Origin: Ianthella basta
Taxonomy: Eukaryota > Porifera > Demospongiae > Verongiida > Ianthellidae
Length of the DNA: 64,000 nt
Reading direction: 5' to 3'
Assembly: GCA_964019415.1 (NCBI GenBank)
Contig: OZ025872.1
Location: 158,501-222,500, forward strand
Positions 1 to 11,339 of the stretch are shown here, one piece after another. Every line of letters begins with the position of its first letter. Within the stretch, counting starts at the first letter, position 1. The translations under genes and the position numbers were made by a program. Under the pieces are notes generated by a model that was not told the DNA's origin, made no database searches, and saw nothing but the letters and a program-made list of their open reading frames with translations.

Positions 1-340
1 TGGTGCAACTGTCTAGCCGTTGTCTGGCGCTGTCTAGCCGTTGTCTGGTGCTAACTGTCTAGCTGTTGTCTGGTGCAACTGTCTAGCCGTTGTCTGGCGC
101 TAACTGTCTAGCCGTTGTCTGGTGCAACTGTCTAGCTGTTGTCTGGCGCTAACTGTCTAGCCGTTATCTGGCGCTAACTGTCTAGCCGTTGTCTGGTGCT
201 AACTGTCTAGCCGTTGTCTGGCGCTAACTGTCTAGCCGTTGTCTGGCGCTAACTGTCTAGCCGTTGTCTGGCACTAACTGTCTAGCCGTTGTCTGGTGCT
301 AACTGTCTAGCCGTTGTCTGGTGTTAATGGTCCACTCTCA
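1..340. repeat. Minisatellite, ~25 bp unit, about 13 copies
   Basis: A unit built around GTCTAGCCGTTGTCTGG is repeated head to tail with small length differences and a few base changes (CGC/TGC/TGT variants). It starts at the first base, so the array continues to the left of the window. No coding role is seen. Confidence 0.95.
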
Positions 341-593
341 GCTGAAACAGTCATTCAGATCACTTTGTGCCCTGTGTATGTGTGTGCACCCCATCTGTGT
401 GTCTGTGTGTCTGTGTGTCTGTGTGTACAATCCTGTTGTTGGCATGTCTGGCATGAGAAATGCAGTCCAAATCCTCTCCTGGAATGTGTTGCCCTCAGTA
501 TGACCCGTTGGAGGAGGGTGGTGGGAGTGTGGCAGTAGTTTGTGTGCATGTGACCCTACAGGTGTGTTTATGAGGGTTGGTATGGATGGAATC

Positions 594-800
594 TATCCAG
601 CTGACATGAGGGCCGTCCCTACCCAGCTGACATGAGGGCTGTCCCTACCCAGCTGACATGAGGGCTGTCCCTACCCAGCTGACATGAGGGCGTCCCTACC
701 CAGCTGACATGAGGGCTGTCTCTACCCAGCTGACATGAGGGCTGTCTCTACCCAGCTGACATGAGGGCTGTCTCTACCCAGCTGACATGAGGGCTGTCTT
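594..800. repeat. Minisatellite, ~26 bp unit, 8 copies
   Basis: Repeats of a unit containing CCAGCTGACATGAGGGC. One copy has lost a base and the last three share a CTCTACC variant, showing a local spread of that variant. The stretch between this array and the next one (about 800-1250) shows no gene. Confidence 0.93.
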
Positions 801-1251
801 CTGTAATGTACTTTGGTTAGATTGACCTGGGGAGGAATTGGGTTGGTGGAGGGTGACCCGGTGACATGGATTGACACACTGCACAGACACTATGTTGGCA
901 TTCTTCAATATGCAAGGGTTATGTTATGAACAGAGTGCAGCTACAACTCCTTATATGGGCATGTATCATCGCATGTTGCTGACTCAGCACATCTCAGGGT
1001 GCAGTGCCTCAAGTGAATGTGGAGCTGGTCTCCTCTGGGGTGTGTTGTGATTTGGTGAGGTGTAGTTTGTAGCAATGCAGTAACGCACGCATAGCGCTCC
1101 CTCCCTCCCCCGACATCGCTTGTGTTTGTATTTGTGAAACTGAACAGAGTGGTTTGTTGTCAGCTGCTGTTTCCTCTCTGCTAATGGACACCCACGCACA
1201 CTCAGCACTTCACTTAGAAAGTGAAGGTGTTTATCCTTAGAGCCCCACTCT

Positions 1252-1895
1252 CAGGTAATGACCCAGCCCCCTCAACACTAACCAGGTAATGACCCAGCCC
1301 CCTCAACACTAACCAGGTAATGACCCCGCCCCCTCAACACTAACCAGGTAATGACCCCGCCCCCTCAACACTAACCAGGTAATGACCCTGCCCCCTCAAC
1401 ACTAACCAGGTAATGACCCCGCCCCCTCAACACTAGCTAGGCAGGTAATGACCCCGCCCCCTCAACACTAACCAGGTAATGACCCAGCCCCCTCAACACT
1501 AACCAGGTAATGACCCCGCCCCCTCAACACTAACCAGGTAATGACCCCGCCCCCTCAACACTAGCTAGGCAGGTAATGACCCCGCCCCCTCAACACTAGC
1601 TAGGCAGGTAATGACCCCGCCCCCTCAACACTAGCCAGGTAATGACCCCGCCCCCTCAACACTAGCTAGGCAGGTAATGACCCCGCCCCCTCAACACTAG
1701 CCAGGTAATGACCCCGCCCCCTCAACACTAGCTAGCCAGGTAATGACCCCGCCCCCTCAACACTAGCCAGGTAATGTCCCCGCCCCCTCAACACTAGCCA
1801 GGTAATGACCCCGCCCCCTCAACACTAGCCAGGTAATGTCCCCGCCCCCTCAACACTAGCCAGGTAATGACCCCGCCCCCTCAACACTAGCTAGA
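1252..1895. repeat. Minisatellite, 31-35 bp unit, about 20 copies (GC-rich)
   Basis: Each unit contains AGGTAATGACCCCGCCCC followed by TCAACACTA and then either ACC or GCTAGGC. The two unit lengths differ by this 4-bp spacer. The same unit makes up the array at 7828-8510, which belongs to a segmental duplicate. Confidence 0.95.
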
Positions 1896-2015
1896 CAGGT
1901 GGTGATCTCTGTAGAGTCCTCCTCAGTCTAATGCCACCATTCAGTAGGGTGGAAGTGAAGCTGTGTTTGGGTGTTTGGTCTGCTCCATCTTGAGTGGGCT
2001 TTACTAGATCATGGA

Positions 2016-2018
<3 letters not shown>

Positions 2019-2098
<80 letters not shown>

Positions 2099-2199
2099 GT
2101 GTGTGTGTGTTGTGTGTGTTGTGTGTGTGTTGTGCGTGTGTGTGTGTGTGTGCGTGTGTGTGTGCGTGTGCATGTGCGTGTGTGTGTGTGTGTGTGTGT
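2019..2199. repeat. (GT)n microsatellite with interruptions
   Basis: About 180 bp of nearly pure GT, interrupted by single TTG and GCG steps toward the right end. It sits in the same place as the GT tract at 8625-8735 in the duplicate block. The open frames across it are composition artefacts. Confidence 0.97.
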
Positions 2200-2682
2200 T
2201 TAGAGTGGCAGGATAGCAATCCATTCAAGTGTCAAGTGTGAACTCTGACCTGTCAGGAAGTAGTACTGATGGGGTGGGACAGGTTGTCTGGTGCATATTG
2301 AACCAACACCCTCCACACTGCACTGTGTGCTAACAAGCTGCTATTCAGTGAAAGTGAACCTGTTTGTTTTGTGCAGTGCACATCCACACACACAAGTGTC
2401 ATCCACTCCATGGTTAAGGTCTGAGTGGCTTTTCACTCACACTAGCCAGATCACCTGTTTGACTGGCTAGTGTGATGGAGAAGCTTAGAGTGTCATCTGC
2501 TCCGAGACCAACCTCCCCCAGTCAGCAGGTTGCTATGTTGATCTCAGCCACTTCACACTCATTCACTTCCTATGTGGGTACAATAATACTGTTCCAGTGT
2601 AATATATACCATACTAAATATGGTGATTGAGTGAGGAGTAATTTGGGTAAAAGGTGAGCATGTTATTCTTTGACAGTTGTCA

Positions 2683-3204
2683 TTACAGCAAGTGATCCAG
2701 TTTAGCAAGTGCTGGGGCGACAAGCTCCGCCCCCTTCTGTCGGTAGAAGGCGCTGTTGATGAGCTTCACCTCCAGCACTAGTTCGTGACAGCTGCTGGTG
2801 GGGTGGTAGGACTCAGGGTAGGGGACTTCCCCCAAGTTGTGTGACACATCCTGGACCTTTCTCCTCTCCTTGTGACCCTCTTTTCTCTCCTCGTGACCCT
2901 CTTTTCTCTCCTCGTGACCCTCATTTCCCTCCTTGTGACCTGCTTTTTCCTCCTCGTGACCCGCTTTTCTCTCCTCGTGACCCTCTTTTCTCTCCTCGTG
3001 ACCCTCTTTTTTCTCCTCGTGACCTGCTTTTCCCTCCTCGTGACCCTCTTTTCTCTCCTCGTGACCTTCTTTTCTCTCCTCATGACCCTCATTTCCCTCC
3101 TTGTGACCTGCTTTTCCCTCCTCGTGACCCGCTTTTCTCTCTTTGTGACCCTCCCTCCTTTCCTCACCCTCTCTGGTGGTGGAAGGGCACGCTTCTTCTG
3201 TCAT
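2683..3204 (-). CDS. Putative charged-repeat protein A1, 173 aa
   Basis: I do not recognise the family. The frame runs from an ATG (MTEEACPS...) through about 14 copies of a seven-residue unit of the type GHEERKE, encoded by a 21-bp DNA minisatellite, to a unique C-terminal segment with VQDVSHNLGEVP and the end LDHLL. The repeat part alternates Glu and Lys/Arg and would probably form a long charged helix. Support for coding is the paralogue at 9495-9764, which keeps the same start (MTEE), the same RRKVQDVS junction and the same end while differing in repeat number. A CCTACAG acceptor-like site lies just upstream of the ATG, so this may be a last exon. No signal peptide or membrane segment is visible. 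The alternative is an open repeat without function. Confidence 0.45.
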   Translation of the reverse strand: MTEEACPSTTREGEERREGHKERKAGHEEGKAGHKEGNEGHEERKEGHEERKEGHEEGKAGHEEKKEGHEERKEGHEERKAGHEEEKAGHKEGNEGHEERKEGHEERKEGHKERRKVQDVSHNLGEVPYPESYHPTSSCHELVLEVKLINSAFYRQKGAELVAPALAKLDHLL

Positions 3205-3231
3205 TGTTAAGGCTCCTGTAGGAATGAAGTG

Positions 3232-3520
3232 AGGGGTGCTATTAGGCAGAGTGTGGGGTGCTATTAGGCAGAGTGAGGGGTGCTATTAGGCAGTGAGGGG
3301 TGCTATTAGGCAGAGTGAGGGGTGCTATTAGGCAGTGAGGGGTGCTATTAGGCAGAGTGTGGGGTGCTATTAGGCAGAGTGAGGGGTGCTATTAGGCAGT
3401 GAGGGGTGCTATTAGGCAGAATGAGGGGTGCTATTAGGCAGTGAGGGGTGCTATTAGGCAGAGTGAGGGGTGCTATTAGGCAGTGAGGGGTGCTATTAGG
3501 CAGAGTGAAGGGTGCTAGTA
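3232..3520. repeat. Minisatellite, 19-22 bp alternating units
   Basis: Units of GAGGGGTGCTATTAGGCA alternate with and without a GAGT spacer, giving a higher-order pattern. It lies just upstream of minus-strand ORF A1. A related array (GAGGGGTGCTAGTGAGAG) occupies the same place upstream of the paralogue at 9.8-10.1 kb. Confidence 0.93.
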
Positions 3521-3539
3521 AAAGGTGAGAGGTGCTGTA

Positions 3540-4890
3540 GTTCAGAAGTTGGACAGGCTAGCCCTGTATACCTCTCCAGATGTGGCAGTAGGCACAGGTA
3601 ATACTGCTCCACTGCTGTGTGGAGTGCTGGGCTCACCTGTTACTAAAGGGACTTACTGAGCTGCCGTGTGCCTGGTCCTCAACTGGGTCAGCCGCTGTAA
3701 CATACTGCCCAGCATGCTGAGGCAGGCTGTGAATATGGTGTTGCAGTAATGATATTCATGAGATTTTACCTCCTCTTGGGGCATTCTTGTGGTTTGTCCT
3801 CACATGAGTTGGGGTGGCAGGCCAGGTGCTCCCTTTGGGTGTTGGCCATGCGCTACTTTGATCCCTGACAGGTGCGTGCTCCAGCCAAGTGCTTATAGAA
3901 CTGTGTAATTTCTCAATACTTCACTAATCTCAATTACACTAGTCTACGTACAGTGAGTGTGTACAGTGTACTGTGCAGAGGGTAAGAGTGTGGTGTGTGG
4001 GTGGCTATGGCACCAGGCCATTACAAAATACTTTGTTGGCCTCACACAAGGCTCTTCAATAAAGGGGAATACCCCTCAGCTTCACACAAGCAATGTGAAC
4101 CACATTTTCAGGTGGACACACACACACACCAGACCCTATCAATTGTGCAATAGGGGGAATAAGGGGCTGGCGCGCTAGACTACATAGTACTGGTGTTAGT
4201 GGTGCACCTCCGTGCCAGCTAGAGCGTCAACTAGAGCTACATACCTATGTGTAGTGTAGTGTGTTCTCAGTGCTATTCTCACCACTGGTGTGTGGGTATA
4301 GTGTGTGGTGTAGCCCCGCCCTTGGGTAGGAGGGTAGAGCGATTCTCGTGTGGCTGTCTGTAACGTGTGTGATGTTTGCCTGTCTTTACAAATATTAATC
4401 CCATGAACAATTAGGGCATTGAGCAGGTGATCTGTTTAATTATAGCTAATTATACATTTTAATTTATATGTATAGATTAGGGCATTTATGGTATTGCCAT
4501 GGCGTTGCCATAGCCACAGCCGACCTGTAACGACAGGGCAGCCCAAAGGTGTCCACTCTGCACCAATGAAGCGGTTTACATAGCACTTCCTCCTTGACTT
4601 CCTGTGCACTACCTGTACCCAGCCACAAAGGACAGCACCACAAGGAGGGTAGAGCGTTTCTCATGTGACTGGTATTGTTCGTAAATGCCCAGAAATATAC
4701 CAATATGTCCATGGATGAGTTCTATGGGCCTGCAGCATATTCTGGTGTGCTTCAATAGCTGACAGCCCTCTCAGATAACCCCTTTACATGTTTCATTAAC
4801 CGGTGGAGTCAAGGTGCCTCACAGGAATTGATCAAACAGTCTTTTTACAATCCCTTGTTGCTACGCACAGCCACATCCTTGTTCGCATGT
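3540..4890. other. No gene seen; part of the duplicated block
   Basis: This is unique-looking sequence that recurs at about 10130-10860, for example the stretch around TACCTCTCCAGATGT and the one with CCATGGCGTTGCC. Open frames here are short and not conserved in phase between the copies. I see no exon with recognisable content. Confidence 0.6.
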
Positions 4891-4892
4891 GT

Positions 4893-5008
4893 TGGAATTG
4901 GTATGTTTGGAATTGGTCGTTTGGAATTGGTCGTTTGGAATTGGTCGTTTGGAATTGGTATGTTTGGAATTGGTCGTTTGGAATTGGTATGTTTGGAATT
5001 GGTCTGTT
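4893..5008. repeat. Minisatellite, 14 bp unit, 8 copies
   Basis: Repeats of TTTGGAATTGGTCG or TTTGGAATTGGTAT in mixed order. All frames stay open through it only because the unit lacks stops. The following 1.5 kb (5010-6490) shows no recognisable gene. Confidence 0.92.
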
Positions 5009-5009
5009 G

Positions 5010-6660
5010 GGACATGGTCCGTGCGGCATGTCTACAGGTACTTTCCCAATAGGGTAAAGAAAGTGATACTGCATTGTTCGCGTGTGTCTGTGTCAACAGC
5101 TATCTTTTCAACAGTCTACAGGCACTTTGTGGGCATGTTAGAGTCCGTTGTCATTGTTTAGGGGAACCACGCCGTCCCCTATAGGCGTCTGGCGGTGTTT
5201 ATGCTGCTTTGTGGAGCCAATGTTGGTGTAAGGAGGAGTGTATTAGAAGTCGATTGGTGTATGCCGGCATAACTTGCAGAATGTGTCAGTTTGACAAATT
5301 CTGATCCTGTGAACAATTAGAGCACATTTGGTATTGGACACTTCATAGGACACCTTCCATAATAATGGCAAAGGAAACCTTATATCTGTTAGTCATGTGA
5401 CAGTCACATGGGCCAATCGCTAAGCTTAGAGTAGCTGAACTGTGTGCTAAGTGATTGGTCCACATGACTGCTACACAGCCTACATAAGTCAGTCTCTCCA
5501 AGGGAAAGTACCTGTTTTGGTTTACTGTTTACAAAAACTGTCACCTCTTTGTAGGTTTGTGACTTCAAAGGAGGCTTTTTTAATTTAAGGGCTAGTGTCA
5601 TTTCCTGTGTGACTAACTGATGCAAATACTTGTCTTCAATAAATGATGTCAGCACTGCCATCCCATAATGCTGTACCCCACCCCATGGACAACACATGCC
5701 ATAATGGCACGCCTAATCACAGCCCATGCACTTATCATGCACTATTCCCTGAATGACTCCATGAAGATAGAATGTGAGGAGCAAAAACTACAACTGGTTG
5801 CCTAGCAACAAGTCAGTGTGAGTGTCCTGTAGTGTGTGCGTGTGTGTGTGTGTGCGTGTGTGTGTCCTTCTATGGACCTCTTCAAAGGAATAGTGTTGCC
5901 TAGCAACAGGTCAGTGTGAGTGTCGTATGGCTTGGGCAGGACACTGCCCTAAAGTGTGTGGGTGCATGAATGGTGCAGTCCCCTCTGCCTCTCCCCCTCC
6001 TCTCCCCCCTCCCCTCCCCTCACCCCCTCCCCCCTCCCCTCACCCCCTCCGCCTCCTGTCACTTGAACTGCATGGGTAATGAGATTATCTTAAATAGTGA
6101 AGGTTCTTTTGTGTGTGTGGCATGTGTGTGGAGTGTGTGTGGGTGTGGTCAGGTGGTCGTATGACTTGACATATACTTGACATGATGTCATATCATGTGA
6201 GGTGTGGTGTGGTGTGGTGTGGTTAGGTGGTTATGTGACAACACAATAGTATACACTCTGCATGCAGGCTGAGGTCATGTCATTGTGTGTGTATTCACAC
6301 ACATCAAAGGAGAGTCCTTAGTGCCCGAGGTGTTACTGTGTACACACTGTCCATTAGCGTGTTTAGTTCAGCACATTGTGATGTGAGATGTGCCATGTAT
6401 GGTATGGATATCTTATTTCACCTGGGGAAGCCTTTAGCCATGAGGCTACTTTACAAGGCACCCAGAACAGCACAGACACAAGCACAGTAGAATAAATAAA
6501 GAGGGGTGGGGTGGGGTGGGGGGGAATAAATGAATATAAAGAATAAAAAGGCCATGCATTAATAACAATAGAAATAAATTTAAGCATTTGAAATAAAGAG
6601 TGAAGAATTGTCATGCAGGCATACACAAGTAATGTGATACAGCAGAGTACATGCATATAT
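5010..6660. other. No gene seen; scattered duplicated segments
   Basis: Segments repeat elsewhere. About 5590-5700 resembles 10900-10960. About 5880-5960 recurs inverted at 6940-7025. About 5990-6360 recurs at 7240-7565. A C-rich CCCCTCC tract lies at 5990-6055, and A-rich AATAAA-like repeats lie at 6490-6560. These look like the debris of repeated insertion and duplication. Confidence 0.55.
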
Positions 6661-6679
6661 ATGTGAATGTCAGGTAGCG

Positions 6680-6935
6680 TTAAATGGAGTAAGTCAGCAA
6701 GTGAGTTTTAACGGAGCTTGAGATGTCGTTACTCTTGCTAGTTCTGATACTCACTGGAAGTCCATTCCACCTTAGCGCTCCTCTGAAGGCAAGCGCCTTC
6801 TTCCCAAGTTCGGTCCTCACTTGAGGGACACGGATGCCTCTGCGGGGGCGGATCTGGTGGCATGTTGATGGGTTCTTGCACATTGCTGGAATAATGCAGA
6901 CAGATAGGCAGGGCCACGACCAGAGACACTTTGGG
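6680..6935 (-). mobile_element. LINE reverse-transcriptase C-terminal fragment, minus strand
   Basis: The minus-strand frame contains GIRVPQVRTELGKKALAFRG followed by ALRWNGLP and a tail ending KTHLL. This VRTELGK...F.G...WN.LP pattern is typical of the end of reverse transcriptases of CR1/Jockey-like LINEs and of host-fused copies. The copy is truncated at its 5' end. It forms an inverted pair with the fragment at 7042-7240. Confidence 0.7.
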
Positions 6936-7041
6936 ACACTGCCCTAAAGTGTGTGGGTGCATGAATGGTGCAGCCCAAGCCATACAACACTCACACTGAC
7001 CTGTTGCTAGGCAACACTATTCCTTTACCTGCAGAAGGGCA

Positions 7042-7240
7042 GTGAGTGAAGCTGTGGCAGCCTACCAAAGTGTCTCTGGTCATGGCCCAGCCTATCTGTC
7101 TGCATTATTCCAGCAATGTGCAAGAACCCATCAACATGCCACCAGGTCCGCCTCCTGCAGAGGCATCCGTGTCCCCCAAGTGAGGACCGAACTCGGGAAG
7201 AAGGCGTTTGCCTTCAGAGGAGCGCTAAGGTAGAATGGAC
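7042..7240 (+). mobile_element. LINE reverse-transcriptase C-terminal fragment, plus strand
   Basis: The plus-strand frame reads GPAYLSALFQQC, then GIRVPQVRTELGKKAFAFRG, then a stop soon after GALR. It is the inverted counterpart of the minus-strand fragment at 6680-6935, with most bases matching, and the two arms face each other across about 130 bp. PAYLSALF matches the P-YL--L motif that normally precedes VRTELGK in these elements. The copy is broken and cannot act by itself. Confidence 0.7.
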
Positions 7241-7243
7241 TGC

Positions 7244-7332
7244 CTCTCCCCCTCCTCTCCCCCCTCCCCTCCCCTCACCCCCTCCCCCCTCCCCTCCCCT
7301 CACCCCCTCCCCTCTCCCCTCACCCCCTCCGC
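7244..7332. repeat. C-rich CCCCTCC simple repeat
   Basis: A run of CCCCTCCCCTCACC-type units directly abuts the LINE fragment. A shorter version is at 5990-6055, followed by the same unique sequence, so the two sites are duplicates. Confidence 0.85.
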
Positions 7333-7574
7333 CTCCTCTCACTTGAACTGCATGGGTAATGAGATTATCTTAAATAGTGAAGGTTCTTTTGTGTGTGTGG
7401 TGTGTGTGTGGGTGTGGTCAGGTGGTTATGTGACAACACAATAGGATACACTTTGCATGTGCATGCAGGCTGAGGTCATGTCATTGTGTGTGTATTCACA
7501 CACATCAAAGGAGAGTCGCTAGTGCCCGAGGTGTTACTGTGTACACACTGTCCATTAGCGTGATTAGTTCAGCA

Positions 7575-7795
7575 CAGTGATGTGCCGTGTGTTAGTGATG
7601 TGAGGTGTGCCGTGTGTTAGTGATGTGAGGTGTGCCGTGTGTTAGTGATGTGAGGTGTGCCGTGTGTTAGTGATGTGAGGTGTGCCGTGTGTTAGTGATG
7701 TGAGGTGTGCTGTGTGTTAGTGATGTGAGGTGTGCCGTGTGTTAGTGATGTGAGGTGTGCCGTGTGTTAGTGATGTGAGGTGTGCCGTGTGTTTG
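7575..7795. repeat. Minisatellite, 25 bp unit, 8-9 copies
   Basis: Units of GTGATGTGAGGTGTGCCGTG plus TGTTA with almost no divergence, suggesting recent expansion. The single ancestral unit is visible at 6379-6400, where the duplicate block has only one copy. Confidence 0.93.
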
Positions 7796-7827
7796 TATCA
7801 CTAACTACATCTCTAGCTGGTCGTCCA

Positions 7828-8510
7828 CCTCAACACTAGCTAGCCAGGTAATGACCCCGCCCCCTCAACACTAGCTAGCCAGGTAATGACCCCGCCCCCT
7901 CAACACTAGCTAGCCAGGTAATGACCCCGCCCCCTCAACACTAGCTAGCCAGGTAATGACCCCGCCCCCTCAACACTAGCTAGCCAGGTAATGACCCCGC
8001 CCCCTCAACACTAGCTAGCCAGGTAATGACCCCGCCCCCTCAACACTAGCTAGCCAGGTAATGACCCCGCCCCCTCAACACTAGCTAGGCAGGTAATGAC
8101 CCCGCCCCCTCAACACTGGCTAGGCAGGTAATGACCCCGCCCCCTCAACACTAGCTAGCCAGGTAATGACCCCGCCCCCTCAACACTAGCTAGCCAGGTA
8201 ATGACCCCGCCCCCTCAACACTAGCTAGCCAGGTAATGACCCCGCCCCCTCAACACTAGCTAGAGAGGTAATGACCCCGCCCCCTCAACACTAGCTAGCC
8301 AGGTAATGACCCCGCCCCCTCAACACTAGCTAGCCAGGTAATGACCCCGCCCCCTCAACACTAGCTAGAGAGGTAATGACCCCGCCCCCTCAACACTAGC
8401 TAGGCAGGTAATGACCCCGCCCCCTCAACACTAGCTAGACAGGTAATGACCCCGCCCCCTCAACACTAACCAGGTAATGACCCCGCCCCCTCAACACTAG
8501 CTAGAGAGGT
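7828..8510. repeat. Minisatellite, 35 bp unit, about 19 copies
   Basis: This is the same unit as 1252-1895 (GGTAATGACCCCGCCCCC core) but more homogeneous, nearly all copies having the GCTAGCCA spacer. It starts the second copy of the duplicated block, which then continues with the same unique sequence (AGTCCTCCTCAGTCTAATGC). Confidence 0.95.
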
Positions 8511-8621
8511 GGTGATCTGTTTAGAGTCCTCCTCAGTCTAATGCCACCATTCAGTAGGGTGGAAGTGAAGCTGTGTTTGTGTGTTTGGTCTGCTCCATCT
8601 TAAGTGAGCCCTGTTAGATGA

Positions 8622-8643
8622 TGAGTGTGAGTGTGTGTGTGTG

Positions 8644-8677
<34 letters not shown>

Positions 8678-8735
8678 TCTGTGTGTGTGTGTGTGTCTGT
8701 GTGTGTGTGTGTGTGTGTGTGTCTGTGTGTGTGTC
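8622..8735. repeat. (GT)n microsatellite with CT and GA interruptions
   Basis: It is the counterpart of the GT tract at 2019-2199 in the segmental duplicate and is shorter there. The flanking sequence on both sides is alignable by eye between the copies. Confidence 0.95.
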
Positions 8736-9494
8736 GCCTTCACACTCCTGGGGGGAGCTGACCTCAGTGAATGTTTGGTATCTGAAACTTGACCCCAAAG
8801 TGGTGCATGTGTGTGCATGTGCAGCACAACGAGAACAATGGAATTGGTGTTCATCCCAGCACTGCTATGGACCAGAGATATGTGTGTGTGTGTGTGTATT
8901 TGGAGTGCCCTCAACTCATTCCCATCATTCCATTCAAGTGTCAGTCATTCGCAGTCAATGCCTGTGGGAGGTGAACCTGACGTGTCAGGAAGTGGTGGGC
9001 AGCAGGAGAGAGCCTGGTTGTCTGGTGCATGTGGGATCAGTGAACCAGCTCCCCTCATTTACTCCTCCTTGCACAGCCAACTGTCAAGTGTTATCTCCAC
9101 AAGTCCTGCTCTTTGGTGAAAGTGAACCTGTTTCTAGCTGTTCGTCCTAGAGTGCGGTGCTCATCACCCACATGAGATGTGTCGTCTGGTCTGAGAGCAA
9201 ACCTCCCGCAGACTAGTCCGTACCCAGACCGCTTCCTCACCTCCATTTTATATTATGATGTCATTGGAAGATGACTCTTCCCCCATCCATGCATGATGTC
9301 ACGATTAAATGGCCACCAGATGGATGGGGTCTGGCTACGAGACTATCCCAATCTCAAGATTCTCAATCACTTCACACTCAATTTATACAGTAATAATACT
9401 GTTCCAATGCAATATATACCATACTAAATATGATAGTGGTGTGTGAAGGAGTGATTTGGGATAAAAGATGATCATGATGCTTCTTTGACAGTTG

Positions 9495-9764
9495 TCATAG
9501 CAACAAGTGACGCAGTTTACCAATTGCTGGGACAACGCGCTCCGCCCCCCAGTAGATGGTTCTGCTGACGCGCTCCGCCCCCAGCACTAGCTCGTGAGTG
9601 CTGCCAGTGGGTTGGCACGACTCCTGTTCGGGGACTTCCCCTGAGTCACATGACACATCTTGGACCTTTCTCCTCTTTTGTTGACTCTCTCTCCTCTCCT
9701 CCTCGTGACCCCTTTTCCTCTCCTCACCCGCTCCGGGGATTGACAAGTAGGTTTCTTCTGTCAT
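9495..9764 (-). CDS. Putative charged protein A2, 89 aa (paralogue of A1)
   Basis: The family is unknown. The protein begins MTEETYLS and contains RKRGHEEERRE, i.e. only one or two of the charged units that are expanded about 14-fold in A1 (2683-3204). It rejoins A1 at RRKVQDVS and ends LRHLLL against LDHLL in A1. Between the copies the frame is kept although the C-terminal part (HELVLGAERVSRTIYWGAER) has changed at many residues, which favours a real coding exon. A TAA in frame directly before the ATG supports that start. A TACAG acceptor-like site precedes it, as in A1. Confidence 0.45.
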   Translation of the reverse strand: MTEETYLSIPGAGEERKRGHEEERRESQQKRRKVQDVSCDSGEVPEQESCQPTGSTHELVLGAERVSRTIYWGAERVVPAIGKLRHLLL

Positions 9765-9784
9765 CGTTTAGGCTGCTGTAGTCA

Positions 9785-10125
9785 GAGGGGAGTGAGGGTG
9801 TTAGTGAGAGGGGAGGTGAGGGGTGTTAGTGAGAGGGGAGGTGAGGGGTGCTAGTGAGAGGGGAGGCGAGGGGTGCTAGTGAGAGGGGAGGCGAGGGGTG
9901 CTAGTGAGAGGGGAGGTGAGGGGTGCTAGTGAGAGGGGAGGTGAGGGGTGCTAGTGAGAGGGGAGGTGAGGGGTGCTAGTGGGGGTTGGGAGGTGAGGGG
10001 TGCTAGTGAGAGGGGAGGTGAGGGGTGCTAGTGAGAGGGGAGGTGAGGGGTGCTAGTGAGAGGGGAGGTGAGGGGTGCTAGTGAGAGGGGAGGTGAGGGG
10101 TGCTAGTGGGGGTAGGGAAGTGAGG
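9785..10125. repeat. Minisatellite, 25 bp purine-rich unit, about 13 copies
   Basis: Units of GAGAGGGGAGGTGAGGGGTG plus CTAGT, G-rich on the plus strand and therefore a G-quadruplex candidate. Two units carry a GGGGGTTGGG or GGGGGTAGGG variant. It lies upstream of minus-strand ORF A2. Confidence 0.93.
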
Positions 10126-10129
10126 GGTG

Positions 10130-11339
10130 CTGGTACAAGTTGGACAGGCTAGCCCTGTATACCTCTCCAGATGTGACAGTAGGCACAGGTAATACTGCTC
10201 CCCTGCTGTGTGGAGTGCTGGGCTCACCTGTACTAAAGGGACTGGCTGGCTGATAGAGCTACTAGCTGTGGCTGCCAGGTTGTCAAACCTCTGTGGTGGC
10301 ACCTCAACTCTGCAGTAAGTCTTCCAAGTTCCCTCAACTCTAATGGCAGCTGAGGTCCGCCTGTGAATATATTTCTGCTGCTGCAGTAATCATATTCACG
10401 GGTTGGGACAGATTTAACCCCTTCTTTTGTACATTCCTGTGGTTTGCCCTCTCACATGAATTGGGGGGCGGGGGCGGCCGGCAGGGAAGGGGGAAGGTGC
10501 CCTTGTGTGTTCTGCTGATGTAGGCTTCAGTCAAGGCAAGCTGTAGTGTGTGTGTGGTGCTCTTCCCACTTACTGGTGTGTCAGTAATGGTGTGGCGTGG
10601 TGGGTGCAGGATAGAGTGTTTCTAGTCAGTCTGTAACGTGTGTGATGTTTGCCTGTCATTACAAATATTGATCCCATGAACAATTAGGGCATTTATGATA
10701 TTGCCATGGCAACGCCATAGCCACAGCAGACCTGTAATGACAGGGCAGCCCAAAGGTGTCCACTCTGCATCAATGAAGCAGTTTACACAGTACTTCCTCC
10801 TTGACTTCCTGTGCACTGCCTGTACCCAGCCCCAAAGGACAACACCACAAGGACATATAACCTTTGTCACTTCCTGTCTGACCACAATGATGCAATACTT
10901 GTCTTTGATGGGGTCAGCACTGCCATCCCATAATGTTGTACCCCATCCCATGGACAACACATCTCTTAATTGCTTTCCTACTCACAATGCATGCACTATT
11001 CCCCTGGGGCAATTAATGGTGGAAGGGAATGTTCCTAGCAATACTGCTAGAGTGTTAACTACAAGGGTGTTGCCTAGCAACACAGCCAGTGTGGTGTGTG
11101 CCCTTATATGGCTCTCAATACAACCATCTCAATACAACCATGCTGTTGCCAGGCAACAATTATTCCATTGTTTGCTGATCACATTCCCTTTACCACTTGT
11201 AACTTGTATGGCTATATTTATCATGGTTTTACCATTCCACTGCCACTGCTGTCCTCTCTTCAATCGGGTGGACACAGTGCTGAAACAGTGCCTGTTTCAT
11301 TAGACTTGCCCCATCCCCAGTGGAGATGGGCTGTTCCAG

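Larger units (their letters stand above)
7828..10960. other. Segmental duplicate of about 1252-4660
   Basis: The two blocks share the order: GC-rich minisatellite, unique stretch, GT tract, unique stretch, minus-strand ORF (A1/A2), G-rich minisatellite, then unique sequence up to the TTGACTTCCTGTGCACT region. Divergence is visible at many bases, so the duplication is not recent, and repeat copy numbers have changed independently. Confidence 0.8.

Noticed and set aside
1-340. CRISPR-like direct repeats
   Set aside because: The units are contiguous without unique spacers, and the sequence is clearly eukaryotic.
2004-2241. Open frames of (CV)n, (VC)n or (HT)n over GT/CA tracts, here and at every other microsatellite
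   Set aside because: They follow only from the dinucleotide composition; there is no conserved flank or splice evidence.
5404-10960. Minus-strand frames at 5404-5697 and 10622-10960 as a coding pair
   Set aside because: The DNA is partly homologous, but the proteins do not align beyond a few residues, unlike pairs A and B.
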